From: Talaromyces rugulosus | Taxonomy: Eukaryota > Ascomycota > Eurotiomycetes > Eurotiales > Trichocomaceae | NCBI RefSeq assembly: GCF_013368755.1 | Contig: NC_049563.1 | Span: forward strand, 3,100,001-3,164,000 | Direction of reading: 5' to 3' | Length of the DNA: 64,000 nt | Part shown: positions 22,296-35,951 of the stretch, piece after piece | Layout of the letters: the number at the start of each line of letters is the position of its first letter | How positions within the stretch are numbered: the stretch's first letter is position 1 | Notes under the pieces: model-generated | The model's input: only the letters and a program-made list of their open reading frames with translations | Databases searched by the model: none | What the model was told of the DNA's origin: nothing | Made by a program: the position numbers and the translations under genes

Positions 22296-24890
22296 ATGTC
22301 CGCCACCGGCCGTGCCTATCGCCATTCCCTTCGACAGGCGCCCTCCCGTCCCGAGTTTATCTGGATCGGCGACGACCTGCTGTCTTCGACTTTTCGTCGT
22401 TTTGTGAACGGCCAGCAACGTCGTTACGAAAGCCGGGTTCCTGGTCCATTGGAAGCTAGGAAGCGACTCGCAAGGCGTCGTAATACGGCTTTAGCGACAT
22501 CTGGACAGCCCTTGGACATTCCAGCTAATGTAGCCAATTTATTCGGAGCTAATGGCAGTGGACACGTGCGTCAATGGGACGACTCATCCTGGTCGCCTAG
22601 GTGGCCGGAACCGTTGGGTGAGTGATTTCTTTCATGATGAAGGTTGGTACTGGGTTATGGGCCTCGTAGCTAATGGATGCTTAAAGAATTATTTTCCTAC
22701 TCCAATCCCCCTCCTGCGCCACAAGTGCCATCTTTTCTCGACAATGCCGACGTATGGAGCGAACCCCAAGTTCCTGACCTCCCCGCGTTCAACATTCCTT
22801 TAGAGCGGGAAAAAATAACTCAGAAAACGAAAAAGACCAAGGCAAAAACTCCAGACCCTCAAACGTTTGAAGCGTCATTGGCTCGATGCAGCACTGTCGA
22901 AGATGTGCGAAAAGCTTTAGAATGGCACCAAATCGATATCCGAAAGGTCCCAGAACACAGTCGATTGATTCTCAACCACTTTTGCCATGTGACTTTCCGT
23001 ATCGGCAAGGATTCTAGGATATACGATCTCATAGAATTCTTAAACGATACAAGTCTGAATGTGTCTGGAGTGGGGAATTACCGGGCCCTATTCAGCTACA
23101 TCGACGATGCAGAAATGCATGTGGCTTACAGGGAAATGCTTATCGATCAAACGACTACAGCCATACAGCTCGGCCTTGTCCCAATTGCAGAAGTCAATGA
23201 GATTATCCAATGCTTACCGCAAGTTGTCGAAACTCCCGATCGCCCATTCAAATTCCAGCAAGTTGAGGAGCTTTCCTACTTATATTATCGAATCTGGGAA
23301 TCTCTGCGAGCAAGTAAAGTTTTTACATTGTACGAAATATATCACGAAATTCTGGATCCGTGGTTAGGACAACTGCTGGACCTAGACGATGAACGATATT
23401 TGTGTCTGGCAAGGGATATCACGGCTGCATATTATGCGTCCGTGCGATCATTCGCTGATTCTATCTCGGCCCGGGCTCTGAAGTTATTGACCACAGGAAA
23501 GGCGCCAGTCGATACCGAATTTCTTGAATCATGGCTTGATCGCTGTTTTGTACTTGGGGATAGTCGTTCTTTACAGCTGGCAAACGAGGCGATTATTGCA
23601 TATCATTCGACTGAAAGGCGTCTTTCCGAATTTGTCACGAACCAGCTATTGAAGTTTCTGACTTTGCCTGGCGAACTCGCGGGTCACAAGCAGAAAACCG
23701 CCGAAGCTATCCGAAGCCTAATGCAACAACTTGATGGAGATCTCGCTACCCGTTATATTGTTTACATTACCGAGAAGTTGGTGTTTTCCATACCCGACGA
23801 TAGTCTTCGCAGTCGCACGCTTGTCATTTGGAAACACTGCTTAAAATATATGAACAACCAAACCGCGTTTTCTTTGCCGGTCTTGTCTGAAACCCCCAAG
23901 GCTGCCCATTGGAAAGGATCTCCTGGGTTGAGAATCGCTCTTCGCCTTTGGATCTGGAGTGCGCTGAGATCTCCAATTGACCCAGCGACAGCTAATAACC
24001 CGCGTGTCGAACAATTGAAACAGAACGATAAAACTGCCATAACGTTGTTGAAACTTTTTGATGGATTCACGACTGTCACGAGATCACCCTGGTGGAACAG
24101 GACCGAGATTTTGCCAAGGCTGATCTACAACTTGCAGAAGCTCAATGTTCCTTGCAACGACACATTAATGAAAACCCATGCGCTCCTGACCGGAATACAG
24201 ATCACGCGCGGTGCGACACTGCACGCGTTCCGAAAATTAGAAGAGGGAAAAATCTCTCTAAAGGATGCCGCCTTGCACAGAGACACATTCAACGCCACAA
24301 AAGTGTACTTGCTTTCTTCATATCTTCCTTACATCCAAGACGTGGATATCACCAGTCCGGAATTTGTTGAAGCAATGCTCCAGTCGATTGAACAGGGCAG
24401 AGAAAGCATCGAGGCCATCTTTACCCTCATGTCTTTCCACACGCCACTGAAAATCGGATTAGCCATAGCCAACACCCCACAAGGGCGGTATGGACATCAA
24501 CAAAAGCCTTACAAACGGCTCGTGCTGCGCAATCATCCAAAAAGGAAGGCCAATGAGCCTAAACTTGCGCTCGACCCTCAAGCCTGCGTGGCCTTTGTTG
24601 AGCTAATGGCTACTTGCATCGCTACATCTGAAAAGCTGACCCCAAGGGCGGCTTTTAATTTGGTCACTCATCTGTACGCATTCACTATACACCACTTTGG
24701 TCCTGTGCGACCGTCTCTGGTACGCGCCCTGTATCATTGTGGAGTGACTCGTTTCCGGCAGAACGGTCAAGGCGTATCTCGCGTGCAAGAGGCTTATATC
24801 ATGGGTTTGGTGAGACGGTTCGAGGATCCGCAAGCTGTGAAGGGGTTGATGAATGGATCATTTATCAAGATAGGTGATCATGGTGTATAG
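22296..24890 (+). CDS. Mitochondrially targeted helical-repeat protein of unknown function
   Basis: Exons 22296-22617 and 22687-24890 give 841 residues. The first 70 residues are rich in Arg, Ser and Ala with few acids (MSATGRAYRHSLRQAPSR), fitting a mitochondrial presequence. The rest is a continuous series of amphipathic helices, such as SRLILNHFCHVTFRIGK and PSLVRALYHCGVTRFR, without a catalytic motif, suggesting a TPR/PPR-like solenoid. Fungal proteins of this build usually help express mitochondrial genes, but I do not recognise a specific orthologue, so that role is inference. The splice restores EPLELFSYSN in frame. Confidence 0.75.
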
Positions 24891-25151
24891 AATTTTCAAC
24901 GGCGTTGTGCTGTGTATATAGATGTAGATATATGTATATCAATAAAATATTTATTGTATTAGTCATTGTCTGATGGAAATGGTATGCATAAAACTGTTAC
25001 TACCGTAGTACTTTCATCGATTTCTTAATGTTATATCATCATCTAGAATTGAATCAAGCTTGTAATATTACTACAGCGGAATCCCTCTTGCTCCTTTGAT
25101 TAAAGAGAAAAAAAAAGAAGTATTCATTTCAAAATCAAATAAACAAAGCCT

Positions 25152-26151
25152 CTATGAGTCGACTTCCATCTGCTCAACCACAACCACATCCTCAACAGTG
25201 TTGAGTTCTTCCACCGTAACGTATTTGCCAATGTCCTCCTTTGTGATGACCTTCTCCTTGAGCCAGTTGGTAGTGCCACGAGGGAACTTGTAGTCGCGCG
25301 CCTTCTGGCCACGGTCGTTGGGCTTCATGTAGTTGCGGAGCAGCTGCGACGGCTGATCCTTTTCGATGACGCAGACGTCGACATTGCTACCGGAACCCAG
25401 ATCGTTGAAGATACCGGCAAGAATGGCCTCGGAGCAGAGGGCAATGGCACCCTCGCGGTCCAGGTTGGGCTTCCACATCGATTCAAAGACGGACATGGCA
25501 GCCAGAGATCCAGAACCCATGGTCACGTACGGCAGCTTGTCTGTCGAACCGTGCGCGTGCACGGTGAATAAATGTGTGCCGGTTGGGTCGACGCCCGCAA
25601 CTACCAGGTATGCTCCAATGTGTCCTTGGTATCTGAAGAGGTGCTGCTTCAGCATAGTCATGCAAGTGGCCACGCGAGGGGGTCGTCCGGTCGACAGCGA
25701 GTGCAGCTCGACATTGGAGCTGATCAGAGACGTGGTGAACTCGGTGTCTGCGGCCGTACCGGCTCCGGCACACCAGATCTGAGGCGCGATATAGTGAAGC
25801 TTTTCGCAGTTCTTATCGGCGACGATAGGTCCGCTCGTAGCACGGGTATCTGCGGCGATCTATTACAAAAAATCAAGGTTGTTAGTCAAAAAAAAAAAAA
25901 AAAACACTCCTTTTTCTTCCCCTCTGTTTGGTGATGGATCTCAAAAGCCGGGTGCTGAGAGAGAGCTCCCCCGTTTGGGTTACGATTGGAGCACCACCAC
26001 CACCACCACCAAAGACAAAACTCACCACAACGCCTTTGTCATATATGCATCCGACAATAGTTGTACCCGTACTGGTAGCCTGGGGCAAAGGAGCACCTCT
26101 GGCGTGCAGAGCCGCATTGCGGTTGTAGTTGGAGAAGTCGAAGCCCGGCAT
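25152..26151 (-). CDS. PUP1: 20S proteasome subunit beta-2 (trypsin-like activity)
   Basis: Minus-strand exons 26026-26151 and 25152-25859 give 277 residues. The propeptide of about 29 residues ends at TSTG, leaving the catalytic N-terminal Thr in [20 protein letters not shown] and the conserved [12 protein letters not shown] stretch are characteristic of beta-2 (Pup1/PSMB7). A C-terminal arm rich in Val and Glu ([18 protein letters not shown]) is the segment that in this subunit embraces beta-3. It works in the 20S core particle in cytosol and nucleus. The intron contains an A17-type run (T on the sense strand) at about 25889-25903. It is divergent from NUP159 across about 690 bp. Confidence 0.96.
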
Positions 26152-26844
26152 AATGACAGATGAGGCTCGGTGGCCAGACGCAATTCAGTGAGAAACAAGA
26201 TTGCAAGTCGGGAGTACGAAGACGACGACAGGACGCTTATCAGAAGCTGAAGTAGACGGTAGATGATGGTAAATTATGAAAGGCGGTGGGAGGTGAAGCT
26301 GATGGGAACTGCGGGTTGAGGTGATGCGCGACCTCTGGAGAGCTGCCGGGCGTGACGAAGCTCCGGCAGCCTTGCAGCCGCCTTGGTGCCTGGAAACGCA
26401 GGCAGCAACGAGCTAGTGCCCGAAAACCCGCCTCCAAGCTTCACCGCGCGGTAACAATAATAATACAAAGGCAAGCTAAATAAGAACTAGCTGCACTCGC
26501 GACGATAATCACCAACTATTCCCTTTTTATCCGCCACAGCCTCGTGCCACTTCTTGCTTTCTTGCGGCCCTGATATTAGTTGCTGGGCCTGCGCGCATTA
26601 TCAACTCGCTCTCTGATCCTGTCTCTGCGCTCACCACTCCTTCCTCCAGCTCGAGGGAGGCTCAAGAAACATTTTCGACCGTACCTTGCAGCTATTCCAC
26701 CGGAGCCCTCAGCAGCAACTCCGGAGTCGCTCCTTTTCATCGCCTCTTACAAGCTCTCCGTCGTCTCCCAATGTTACTCGGCATCGGTCTTTTCTAAGCG
26801 AGAACAGGTCGCGCCCAGTTTCTGCCGATTATACATCTCTCAGG
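26152..26844. promoter_or_regulatory. Divergent intergenic region PUP1 / NUP159
   Basis: About 690 bp that must hold both promoters and leaders. A proteasome control element of the GGTGGCAAA type was looked for and not seen clearly (a related GGTGGC lies at 26859 inside NUP159). Confidence 0.5.
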
Positions 26845-29800
26845 ATGGCTTTTGGATTTGGTGGCGGCGCAGGGTCTGCGCAAGCAGAATCAGGTCCTGA
26901 ACTGCCTGAAATAACCACCTCTGTATGTTTAATAGTGGAAAATTTTTTGATGGTTGGATGCTAACCTCAACTCTCTTGCAGGATGTTGGATTTCTGGGAG
27001 TCGACAAGGATTGCAATATTCGTTTTCTTCCAACACCCTGGCCTGCCGACGCCCTTCCTCAACCAACCAGCTCCTTATTGGCAATATCGTCGACGAATGG
27101 GTTAGTGGTAGGTGGTGGTCCAAATGGACTTGTTGTGTCTACGACAAAGGCTGTTCGCGACGCCATTTCAACCCCAGTCGATGGCGGTGTGAAAACAAAA
27201 CCTTTTGAGCCTCAAGCTCAGATTGCATTGCCCAGCCGCCCGACACACGTCGCATTCTGCGCTGGAGATAGTGCGCTGGCTGTGTCTACAGAGTCGAATA
27301 ACCGGCTTTTCGTCTTCAATACTACTACTCTTACGCAGGGGAACGCTCAGCCACAACTGTCTATCGAGACCAACGCAGCGCTTCGCACTTTGGTACCAAA
27401 CCCGGCCTCAACAGACGAGCAGCTTTCTTCGCTTGCTGCTTTGGTTACGGTAGATGGCAATCTTCTGCTTGCTAACCTCAAGACTTCATCCCTCGTGAAT
27501 GGTTCTTCGGGGCCTATCTTTAGGAGCGGGGTGGCCTCTGTGACTTGGAGTAATAAAGGAAAGCAGATGGTAGCTGGCCTTGCAGATGGTACCTGTGTTC
27601 AATTGGATCCGCAAGGCCAGGTCAAGGCAGAAATCCCGCGTCCACCAGCGTTGGAAAGCAATAAACACGGTGAGTTTACCATCATGGATCTCTCTTGATG
27701 CGTCCCGCTAACAGCAGTTAGTTTCCTCGTTATCGTGGCTCGAAAATAACATATTCTTCGCCGTCTATACGCCAAATGAAGCACAAGACGAGAATGGAAT
27801 GATTCCATCTTCGGATTTTTTCATAATTCAACGACGCCAGAACGCTCCATTTTTGTTCCAGAAGCTGCCCGAGGTCTGCGCACCATTCGGACTCAGTCGA
27901 GCACCAGCATACCATTTCATTTCCCGGTTTGCCAATTATGAGCCTGGCTTGCAGGATGCTTTGGTCCTTTCGTCCACTGCTGCTACTGATCTTGGCTTGG
28001 TCACACGCGCGAAAACACCACTCAAGGAAGCAGAAGCAAACACTGCAGGCGTATTCACATCGACTTCAATTTTGGACGACGTCAAACAGGCTACACTACC
28101 TTTGAACGACGATGCTACGGACACGTCTACCATCGGTATTGGTATTGACTTGTCCGCTACAGAGAAGGTGACATATGATATAGAGAGAGAAACGCAAACG
28201 CCACAGCCCAACATAATGGCTCTAAACAACGAGGGCATACTCATGTCGTGGTGGTTCCTCTACATGAAGGCGGTCGAGGCAGGCACGCCCTATACTGCCG
28301 GTCCGCCGACCCAAAAAGCTCCTGCCCCCCAGGCACCTCCGGCTCAGGGATTCGGATCGCCCCAGACCTCACAATCAGCATTCGGCCAGCCAGCTTTTGG
28401 ACAACCCAGCTTTGGCTCTGCAGCCCAGCCCAGTGCATTTGGAAAACCTTCTCTACCAGGTCCAACTCCTGCCTTTGGCTCTACGTCAACTCTAAGCGCT
28501 CCCCGCCAACCCGCCTTTGGGTCACCCTCGGCCCTCGGTGGAGGTACAGCATTCGGATCAACAACGCCCATGAAGCCTCCTGCGCCGTCCTTCGGAAGCC
28601 CTTCATTTGGAAGCACTGGAACGCTAGGGCAACGAGGTCCCCAGATTGCACAAGGTGGCTTTGGCGGGACAACAACATCGGGTCCAGCGTTTGGCCAGGC
28701 CTCAAGCATAGGTGGTAAAGGATTCAGCTCCTTTGCCTCGCCTGGTGCAGCCCAATCCAATTTCGCCATGGGTGCAGCTGCTGGTGCTGGCAGTGGATTT
28801 AGCTCTTTTGCTAGTAGCGGATTCGGCGGCCTTGGATCCAATAAGCCAGCCGAGAGTTCATTTGGGCAACAAACAACACAGTCTCCATTTGGGTCTTCTG
28901 AGGTTAAGTCCGCTTTTGGCGCTCCCCAGACAACGATGGATGCCAAACCTTCTTTTGGACTCCCATCAGGCGGCTTTGCTCTCGGCTCCAGTTTCAAGCG
29001 AGATGACAAGGCGGCTGAAGATAACGAACCTGCACAAGCAAAACCATCTGGTCCTTTCTCTCTAGGTTCATCATTTGGCAATCTCTTGGATGAAGGCTCT
29101 AATAAGTCTAGTCCAGTCGAGTCAATGGATGACGCTGAAGATGCGGGGCCACAACAACAGCAAAAGCCGCTGTTTGGCCAACCCTTGGCTTTTAACACAG
29201 CCCAAAGCTCTGTCACGCCACCTGCTAAGCCGCCTGGCTCTTTGTTTGGTGCCAACCCCCAATCGACTGCCGCATCCCAATTTAACCGTCCTTCACCTTT
29301 GTTTGGACACGGGAATGGAACGACTAGCTCCACAAGCCCTTTGTCCTCGCCTTCGGAAAAAACTGTTGTCCCTAGTATGTCATTGGCAAGCGAGTCGAGC
29401 ATTGACCAACCCCTTCCTCCGGACGCCACAAGTCGGACCGTCTACGGACCTGGAGATACATCAGCCTCGTCGAATGTTTCCAAAAGCTCATACGATGACG
29501 CTCCTTTACCACCCGATCCTGTCCACAACAAACCCACTCCAACTTCCAAGGCCGAAGCGGCACCTCTTCCACCAGATTTCCTCAAAAAGCCCACGAAGAA
29601 GACCACCGAGCCAGAAGATGCCCCGCTGCCTCCTGATTTCTTAGCGCCGCCAAAGAAGACAGCAGAAGACGCACCCCTGCCACCCGACTTTCTTCCTAAG
29701 CCAAGGAAAAACAAAGAAACTGTCGAAACACCATCACTGCCCAAAGACGAATCTACCATTACGCTTCCAGCCGGGACAGACGGTTCGGATGGTGATTTTG

Positions 29801-31380
29801 AAGATAGTGGTGAAGAAATCACCCACGACGTCAGTCCTCCAAGTGAACCAGCAGAGAGTGAGTTCAAGACTTCTCCTGAGAGTTCCTTTGGAGGCCCTTC
29901 TTTGAAGAATTCTACAGGCGGCCTATTCACCAAAGTATCGGTGCCCGAATCCAAGACACAGCCACCAAGCTCTAGACCTTTGTTTGGAGAAATCTCACAG
30001 CAGCCCAGTTTCCTGCCACCCAAGCCTCGAAACGCGGACAGAACCCCTCGCTCGCCCAGTCCTGTTAGACCAGGATCAAAGAAAGATTTCCTTCGCCCCG
30101 ACCCTGTCCGTTCCATCAGTGCTCCTGGTGGCCCTGGGGGGTTCCGTAAGGCGACCATTGGACGCCCACCAGCAGCGTCGAGGTTTGAGGAGCCGCTTAC
30201 TCAAAGTGATCTCATTGAGGAAGAAGAATCTAAAGCAGCAGCGGCCGAAAGCAAGCGACTTGCCTCTGAAACACAAAATCTGTCCTCTGACGACGAAGAA
30301 GAGACACGACGAGCGGAGCTGGCGCAGCCACTTTCTCCAGTGCCAACTCTCGATCCATTCATGCCACGACAAGAGTACACAGGGGAATCGCTCAAACCCG
30401 GTATTCCGGGGCAAATTGAACGACTTTATCGAGATATCAACTCCATGGTCGATACACTGGGCTTGAATTCACGGTCTATTTCGTCATACCTCCTACACGA
30501 GGAGCAGGCTCGTAGCTCCAATGGTGATTCTTGGAAAGAGATTATGCTTGGTGACACGCCATTGGATATTCTTGATCAGGATTTATCAGTCGCTGACATT
30601 GAGAGCATTGGCCAACTCCTGGGTTCTCTAGAAGGCAGCCTTGAGGAGCAACGTCTACAGGGAGTGCAAGAGAAAGTAAGCGCATGCCAACAACTGTTAA
30701 GTCACGATATGATAAGCCTCCGTGATCAGTGCGCTAGTATTCAGAGGACATTAGACTCGTATACGGATACCGTCTCTATTCGCTCACAACTCCTATCAGC
30801 GGAGCAGGAGAGTATGCAACATGACCTGAGAAAATCTTGCACGGAAATCCAGTCAAGGCTGGCAAATTTTGAAGAGGAGATATCTCTCTTACGAGCAAGG
30901 ATTGCCGATTCTTCAGGGTCCACGTCTAGACATGTGACTAAGAGGCCTACCGTTGAAGCCGTGACATCTACAATTTCGACTATGATGGGCATGGCAGAAA
31001 GCAAGAGTGGTGATATAGATGTCCTGGAAGCGCAGATGAAGAAACTGGGCTTGAATCTCCAGAAGCCAAGCAGCCATGAAGATTCGCCAATTTCGACTCC
31101 TGCCAAAAAGATCAGCTTTCGGGTACCCGAAACCCCTGATTCTGACGGCCCTCGCAGTTCTTACCACACTCCTGACTCTAGTAGTCGGTTTCGGTCCAGC
31201 GTGTCCGGCTCAGCAAGACACAGTCGGCTACGAAGTGTCACTCTTGAACCAGACCTTTCTACCGAAGCCGGCCGCGAACAACGAAAAGCACGCACTCGAC
31301 GCCGGAAGGAGGTTCTTGGATACCTAAAAAATGTCGTTGGGGAAAAGCCGATCAAGGTGCGGACTATGGACGACGTGTAA
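26845..31380 (+). CDS. NUP159: Nucleoporin Nup159 (Nup214 homologue)
   Basis: Exons 26845-26922, 26982-27669 and 27722-31380 give 1474 residues. The N-terminal about 430 residues form the seven-bladed propeller that docks the mRNA-export helicase Dbp5. Residues about 460-795 are an FG region with many FGxP/SAFG/PxFG repeats. Residues about 816-913 hold five PLPPD-centred repeats. A C-terminal coiled coil (about 1150-1365) anchors it in the Nup82 complex on the cytoplasmic face of the pore. The first exon encodes only 26 residues (MAFGFGGGAGSAQ...). Order and length match fungal Nup159. Yeast Nup159 carries dynein-light-chain-binding repeats in the matching linker; here a different repeat occupies it. 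Confidence 0.93.
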
Positions 31381-32157
31381 AATGGGTTTATTGGCCTGGA
31401 ATGGGGGGCTTCAACTCTTGTTGTTGCTGGTGTTGTTTTGAAGAAATTTGCCACTAATATCTACTACTTTTGTTGTTTCTAAGTTCCAGTAGAGCCACGA
31501 TGGAGCATTGGGGTGGCGCATTGGCGCTTGTATATAGTGTTACTGTCGATCTTCTTATGAACTGTCCGTACTGATAGGGCCATGTTTGCTATTAAAATAT
31601 ACTGAGCCACTACTTCATTAATGCTTGAAACAGCTCTTCACGAACACGATATAGATATTACACGCTAATCCTCATATAGCATAGTGTCGATTCGCCGGCG
31701 GGTTTTTCCTTGTGAAGAAACCGCCCGAGCGGGCCGTTCAACATTCAGCCCACCTATCATCTCGGTGCTGAGTATCGTGTCGCACTTTCAAGACTCGATT
31801 GTTTCAGTAGACATCCCTCTCTCTGGGTGTCCAATCTCTCAGTGCGTGGTCTCGCAACAAGCACTGCTAATAGAACCGAAATACCAGCCTGGCTGCCCGG
31901 CGTGCGCAAATCTATGAATACTGCGGGCGGACCAACAGCAGATCTGCCTCTTAACAGTGCGTCATTTGATCTATACACGGATTCCAGATGAGCTTCCTAA
32001 GAGGAAATTAGACTTTCTCCATCTCTAATTATCATTACTGGGGCTGGATCTTTGATATATCCGCTAAAGCGCAAAGAGGCGCATCGGCTCACGCGGTACA
32101 TTATTGCTGTGCCTGCACAGTATATATACCATTAAATACCACCAAAGAAAAAGAGAA
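31381..32157. other. Intergenic region NUP159 to Zn2Cys6 regulator
   Basis: 3' flank of NUP159 and upstream region of the transcription factor. A TATATATA stretch at about 32120-32127 lies only some 35 bp before the regulator's ATG. No gene is seen. Confidence 0.5.
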
Positions 32158-34833
32158 ATGACTCCCCCAAAAGATGCACCACAAGGGTCTGTGCGTAGGC
32201 GGAATCGAATGATCACATCGTGTTTGGAATGCCGTCGACGAAAGCTCAAGTGTGACCGTCTGCACCCATGTACGAATTGCTCGCGAGGCAATCGCGATTG
32301 TCTCTTCCTGGCGCCGTCGCTTGATTCTGTGGCACGCTTGAAACTGACAGAGCTCAAGGAGCGCGTGGGCTCGCTGGAGCGGTCTCTCGGAGAAGAAGTT
32401 GCAGGGGCAGCAGCAGCAAATCGTGGCTCATCGGAAGCGAGCACTGAGTCGCCATCGGATTGGAATGTCCCGATTAAAGAAGAGCCGACTACTGGCTTCG
32501 GGTACGATGGGCAGATTGTCCCGGAGCCATCACGTCTAGCCTTCTTGGATGCGGCGTACGATGATGAAAATGACGATATGATAGCTGATGTCGGCATTCA
32601 ACTAGGGAAAATGCAGGTCACGGATCGAATTGGCGGCTACGTCCGGCCGCGCATTGTTGATGAGGCTTCTGCTAATCTGAAGGGGCCATCCGTACCCTTA
32701 TTCAATGATGATGTCGAGGATGGCAGCGAACTGTCCAAGCTATTAGAACTTGCATCTACTGGGGCACCGATTCCATTCCTTCAACCTGGGCCATCATTTA
32801 TTAGTCCCTGTTCGGATATGCTACTAGGGTCACCGATGAGTGATGCCAGCCTATTCGATTTGTTGCCCACGAGGGCAACAGCTGACAAGCTTGTGCAACG
32901 GTATTGGGATGCTTGTCACCCAGTTGCAAGAATACTTCATCGGCAAACATTTGAAAAGAAGTATGAAATTCTATGGGACAGTGTTAGCCAGGGGATAGAG
33001 CCGCCTCCATCCATTCAAGCCATCGTATTCGCAACCCTTTTCACAGCAGTCGTCAGCATGCCAGCTCCTGAAGTCGTGCATCATTTTGGCGTCGACCGAC
33101 AAGGTCTTATTAAAAGATACCAAATAGGTACCGAGACCGCTCTTGGAAAGGCACACTTTTTGCGAACTAGCAAAACCGAAACACTTCAGGCATTCGTCAT
33201 GTATCTGGTGAGTTCTCTATGTCATATGTCACTGATCAGAAACCTGACCTTTCCCAGATTCCAATGTGCCGGGATACCATATCTAGGGCGCATTCCGCTT
33301 TGGTCGGGGCTGCTGTACGACTCGCAGAATGCATGGGCATGCACCGGGATCCCTTGGAGTATGGCTATGGGCCGGTGGAAACTCATATCAGGCGCCTGAC
33401 GTGGTATCAGCTGTGTTTACTGGACATCCGAACGACAGAAACACAGGGACCCCGTGTAATCATTCGGCCCGAAGACTTCTCGACAAAGCTACCCTTAAAT
33501 ATCAATGATGCTGACCTCATGGAAGAGTCTTTTGAGGAGGCTACGGGATGGACAGACATTACATTGACTCGCATACGCTTCGAATGCCAGGAGATGATGC
33601 GGGTTGTGGTCATTGACCGAGCTCGTCTGGAAAAGAAAGAAATGAACATTACTACTGCTTTTGGAAAGATTGAAACATTCAGAAAAACGATGATGGAAAG
33701 ATACGGGCCCATTGTCAACATCGCCAATCCGACGCCAATTCAACGAGCTGCATCCGTGTTACTGTCATTCCTGATGAATCGTTTACCCATTTCTTTGCTT
33801 CACCGGTGGTACAACAGTTCGCGAAAAATGCCGGACCGCCTCACTCAGATAATTATAGCGGCAGGAGCCCAGCAACTAGAAGATGCCGTGGTATTGGAGA
33901 CATCGCCTGATCTTAAGATATGGTCCTGGTATAGCCGTGCATATCATAATTTCCATATTGCCTTTCTCCTTTTATTCGACATGAGTTATCATCCGCTGCG
34001 TCGGGAAGCCGATCGGATCTGGCGCTGCTTGGACTACGTGTATGAGATTGAACCGAACCCACAGCTAAAGAATCCAACGCGACAAGAGATAATCGAAGAT
34101 CGACGGAGGAAAACTCATAAAATCCTTAGTCAATTTCGGGATCGTATGCATGTTTATCGAACAATAAGGAAAATAAAGCACTCTGAAGACGTCAATGAGA
34201 TAGAGCTAGGGAAATTTGTCCCACCGAAGAAGCCGCAAGAGGCTTCATCCGAACTAAAAGACCTACAACTGAATATAGGTCCCATGAACTTTTATCCAAA
34301 CATGAAGGGAGAAGTGACTCATCAGGGATCTGGCGATCAGTACCAACAAGTGTATGGCCCTTCTGCATCCAGCGGTCCTTCACCAAACATACAACCACCA
34401 CCATCAACCCATAACCCATACGAAACCATGTTACCCTTAAACCAAGGCTATGAACCAACACACAGCCGTGAAACCCTTCAGCCGAATTATATATCTGGTC
34501 CTAGAAATACTTCTTCCCTTTCTGATAGACCATGGGCCGTTCAAGAACGGTATTCACCCAATTCCGACGATCTCCCGATGTTGGATATTGACTGGGTAAA
34601 TTAATCTTCACACTCTCTCTATTTGTCTTAAGATTGACTAACGACTTTTCAAGACTGAATGGGACAAAATGTTTCCGCCTCACCTCAATGATGGAAATAT
34701 TGATCTATCTCCACAGTCTATCTATGATAGAATACCCAACATCGTAGACGCGAATATTGCGCCGACGACAATTTATGCACAGTTTGACGCCAACCAATTC
34801 GATAATATCAACGTGCAACCACATTATCATTAG
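32158..34833 (+). CDS. Zn2Cys6 fungal transcription factor
   Basis: Exons 32158-33207, 33258-34595 and 34654-34833 give 855 residues. The binuclear zinc cluster is at residues 22-45 (CLECRRRKLKC, then CTNCSRGNRDC), spaced CX2CX6CX5CX2CX6C. A leucine-rich coiled linker follows (LKLTELKERVGSLERSL). The middle part (about 240-560) is the fungal-specific regulator domain, with AVRLAECMGMHRDP and RRLTWYQLCLLD as its conserved core. The tail is Pro/Asn/Gln-rich and ends in an acidic-aromatic segment (LDIDWTEWDKMF) resembling an activation domain. The first ATG after the TATA-like stretch was taken. The target is unknown; the nearest downstream gene is the oxygenase-like gene 1.1 kb away. Confidence 0.9.
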
Positions 34834-35951
34834 GCCAGTTGTGATTGGATGACCAAAATACGATATATCCGCGGCTATTCACACTCAAGCTCAAGCGTAA
34901 CGACAACATTTGAATATTATATGACTTGTTACATGATTGTATCAGAATACGCGTCCTCGCCGTTTACCATGAAATAACAAAATGACAAAGTATGTAATCT
35001 GGTGGCTGTCTGCGGACTATAATATGCGTTGTGCTAATCCTTAAGCTTTATCAGAGACACGCAAGTCGTTCACCATATTCTCTGTGTTATCTTATACCAT
35101 CTTGATCATTAGCCGGGCTGGATTTTGAAAAATTTCCCAATGAATTGAGACACACTCGTTGGGCATAAGGTATACAACAGATAGCCCGATACCTTTGTCA
35201 CTTGGTGTCTTTGTGAAAATTCCCAGTTATGAAAATTTTCAATGTCAAGTCTATGCTAGAATAGAACTTGGAAATTATCAAGCAAGGTATTTTACAATAA
35301 CATCAAACACTTACATGTACACGACGTTATTACTCCTAGGTATTTCGCAAAGATGTTGATTGAATCAAAACTGTAAACATACTAAGAGTCTTTGACCAGT
35401 TCAATGGTTAAGAGGGTTATAGACAGTAAAATTAGGGCCGGTGCCCCTATCCAGACGGTATACGTTCGAAGGAAATTGATCCGCGCACCTCCGCTAACAA
35501 AACCCCTTTTTTCAAATAGTGGATTGCAGTAAAATGAATTTTGTCCTTTACGTCCTTATAGTCCGCAACGCGGTGCGGCCCCCGCGCGCGTCGCGTGTAA
35601 AGACACCAGATTAACGGTGGCCTATACGTACAACCTTGCCAAAATTCGTTTTTTTTTTTTTCAAAATGTCTGAAATTAATACCTATTATTTCCACGCACC
35701 AATTATATTTTTTAAATTAATTTCTAATAGATTTCCAGAAATTCATTTTTCGTTAGGAATCCCCCCCCCCCCCCCCTGAAAAACAAAAAAACAAAACTCA
35801 ACGCCCATCAAGTGGATACGAAACTTGTCGCAAAGATTGATATAGTTCGTCATACATGGACTTTTAAATTTTACAAGCCGCAGAGAAGGAAGGCCCAACA
35901 CTCATCCCCATCGACAAAAACCGTATACCGAAAAACAACAAACATCGCATC
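34834..35951. other. AT-rich spacer with homopolymers
   Basis: It contains a C16 run at 35761-35776, a T12 run near 35650 and A runs. Nothing coding is supported. It may hold the promoter of the oxygenase-like gene. Confidence 0.5.

Noticed and set aside
28344..29429. 361-codon minus frame antisense to NUP159
   Set aside because: It is the shadow of the FG-repeat codons (Gly/Phe/Ser/Ala periodicity) of the sense gene.
29442..30158. 238-codon minus frame antisense to NUP159
   Set aside because: It mirrors the Pro/Ser-rich repeat region and has no own features.
35761..35776. C16 homopolymer in the spacer before the oxygenase-like gene
   Set aside because: No telomere-, origin- or i-motif-like repeat pattern; treated as an unstable homopolymer, possibly of inaccurate length.
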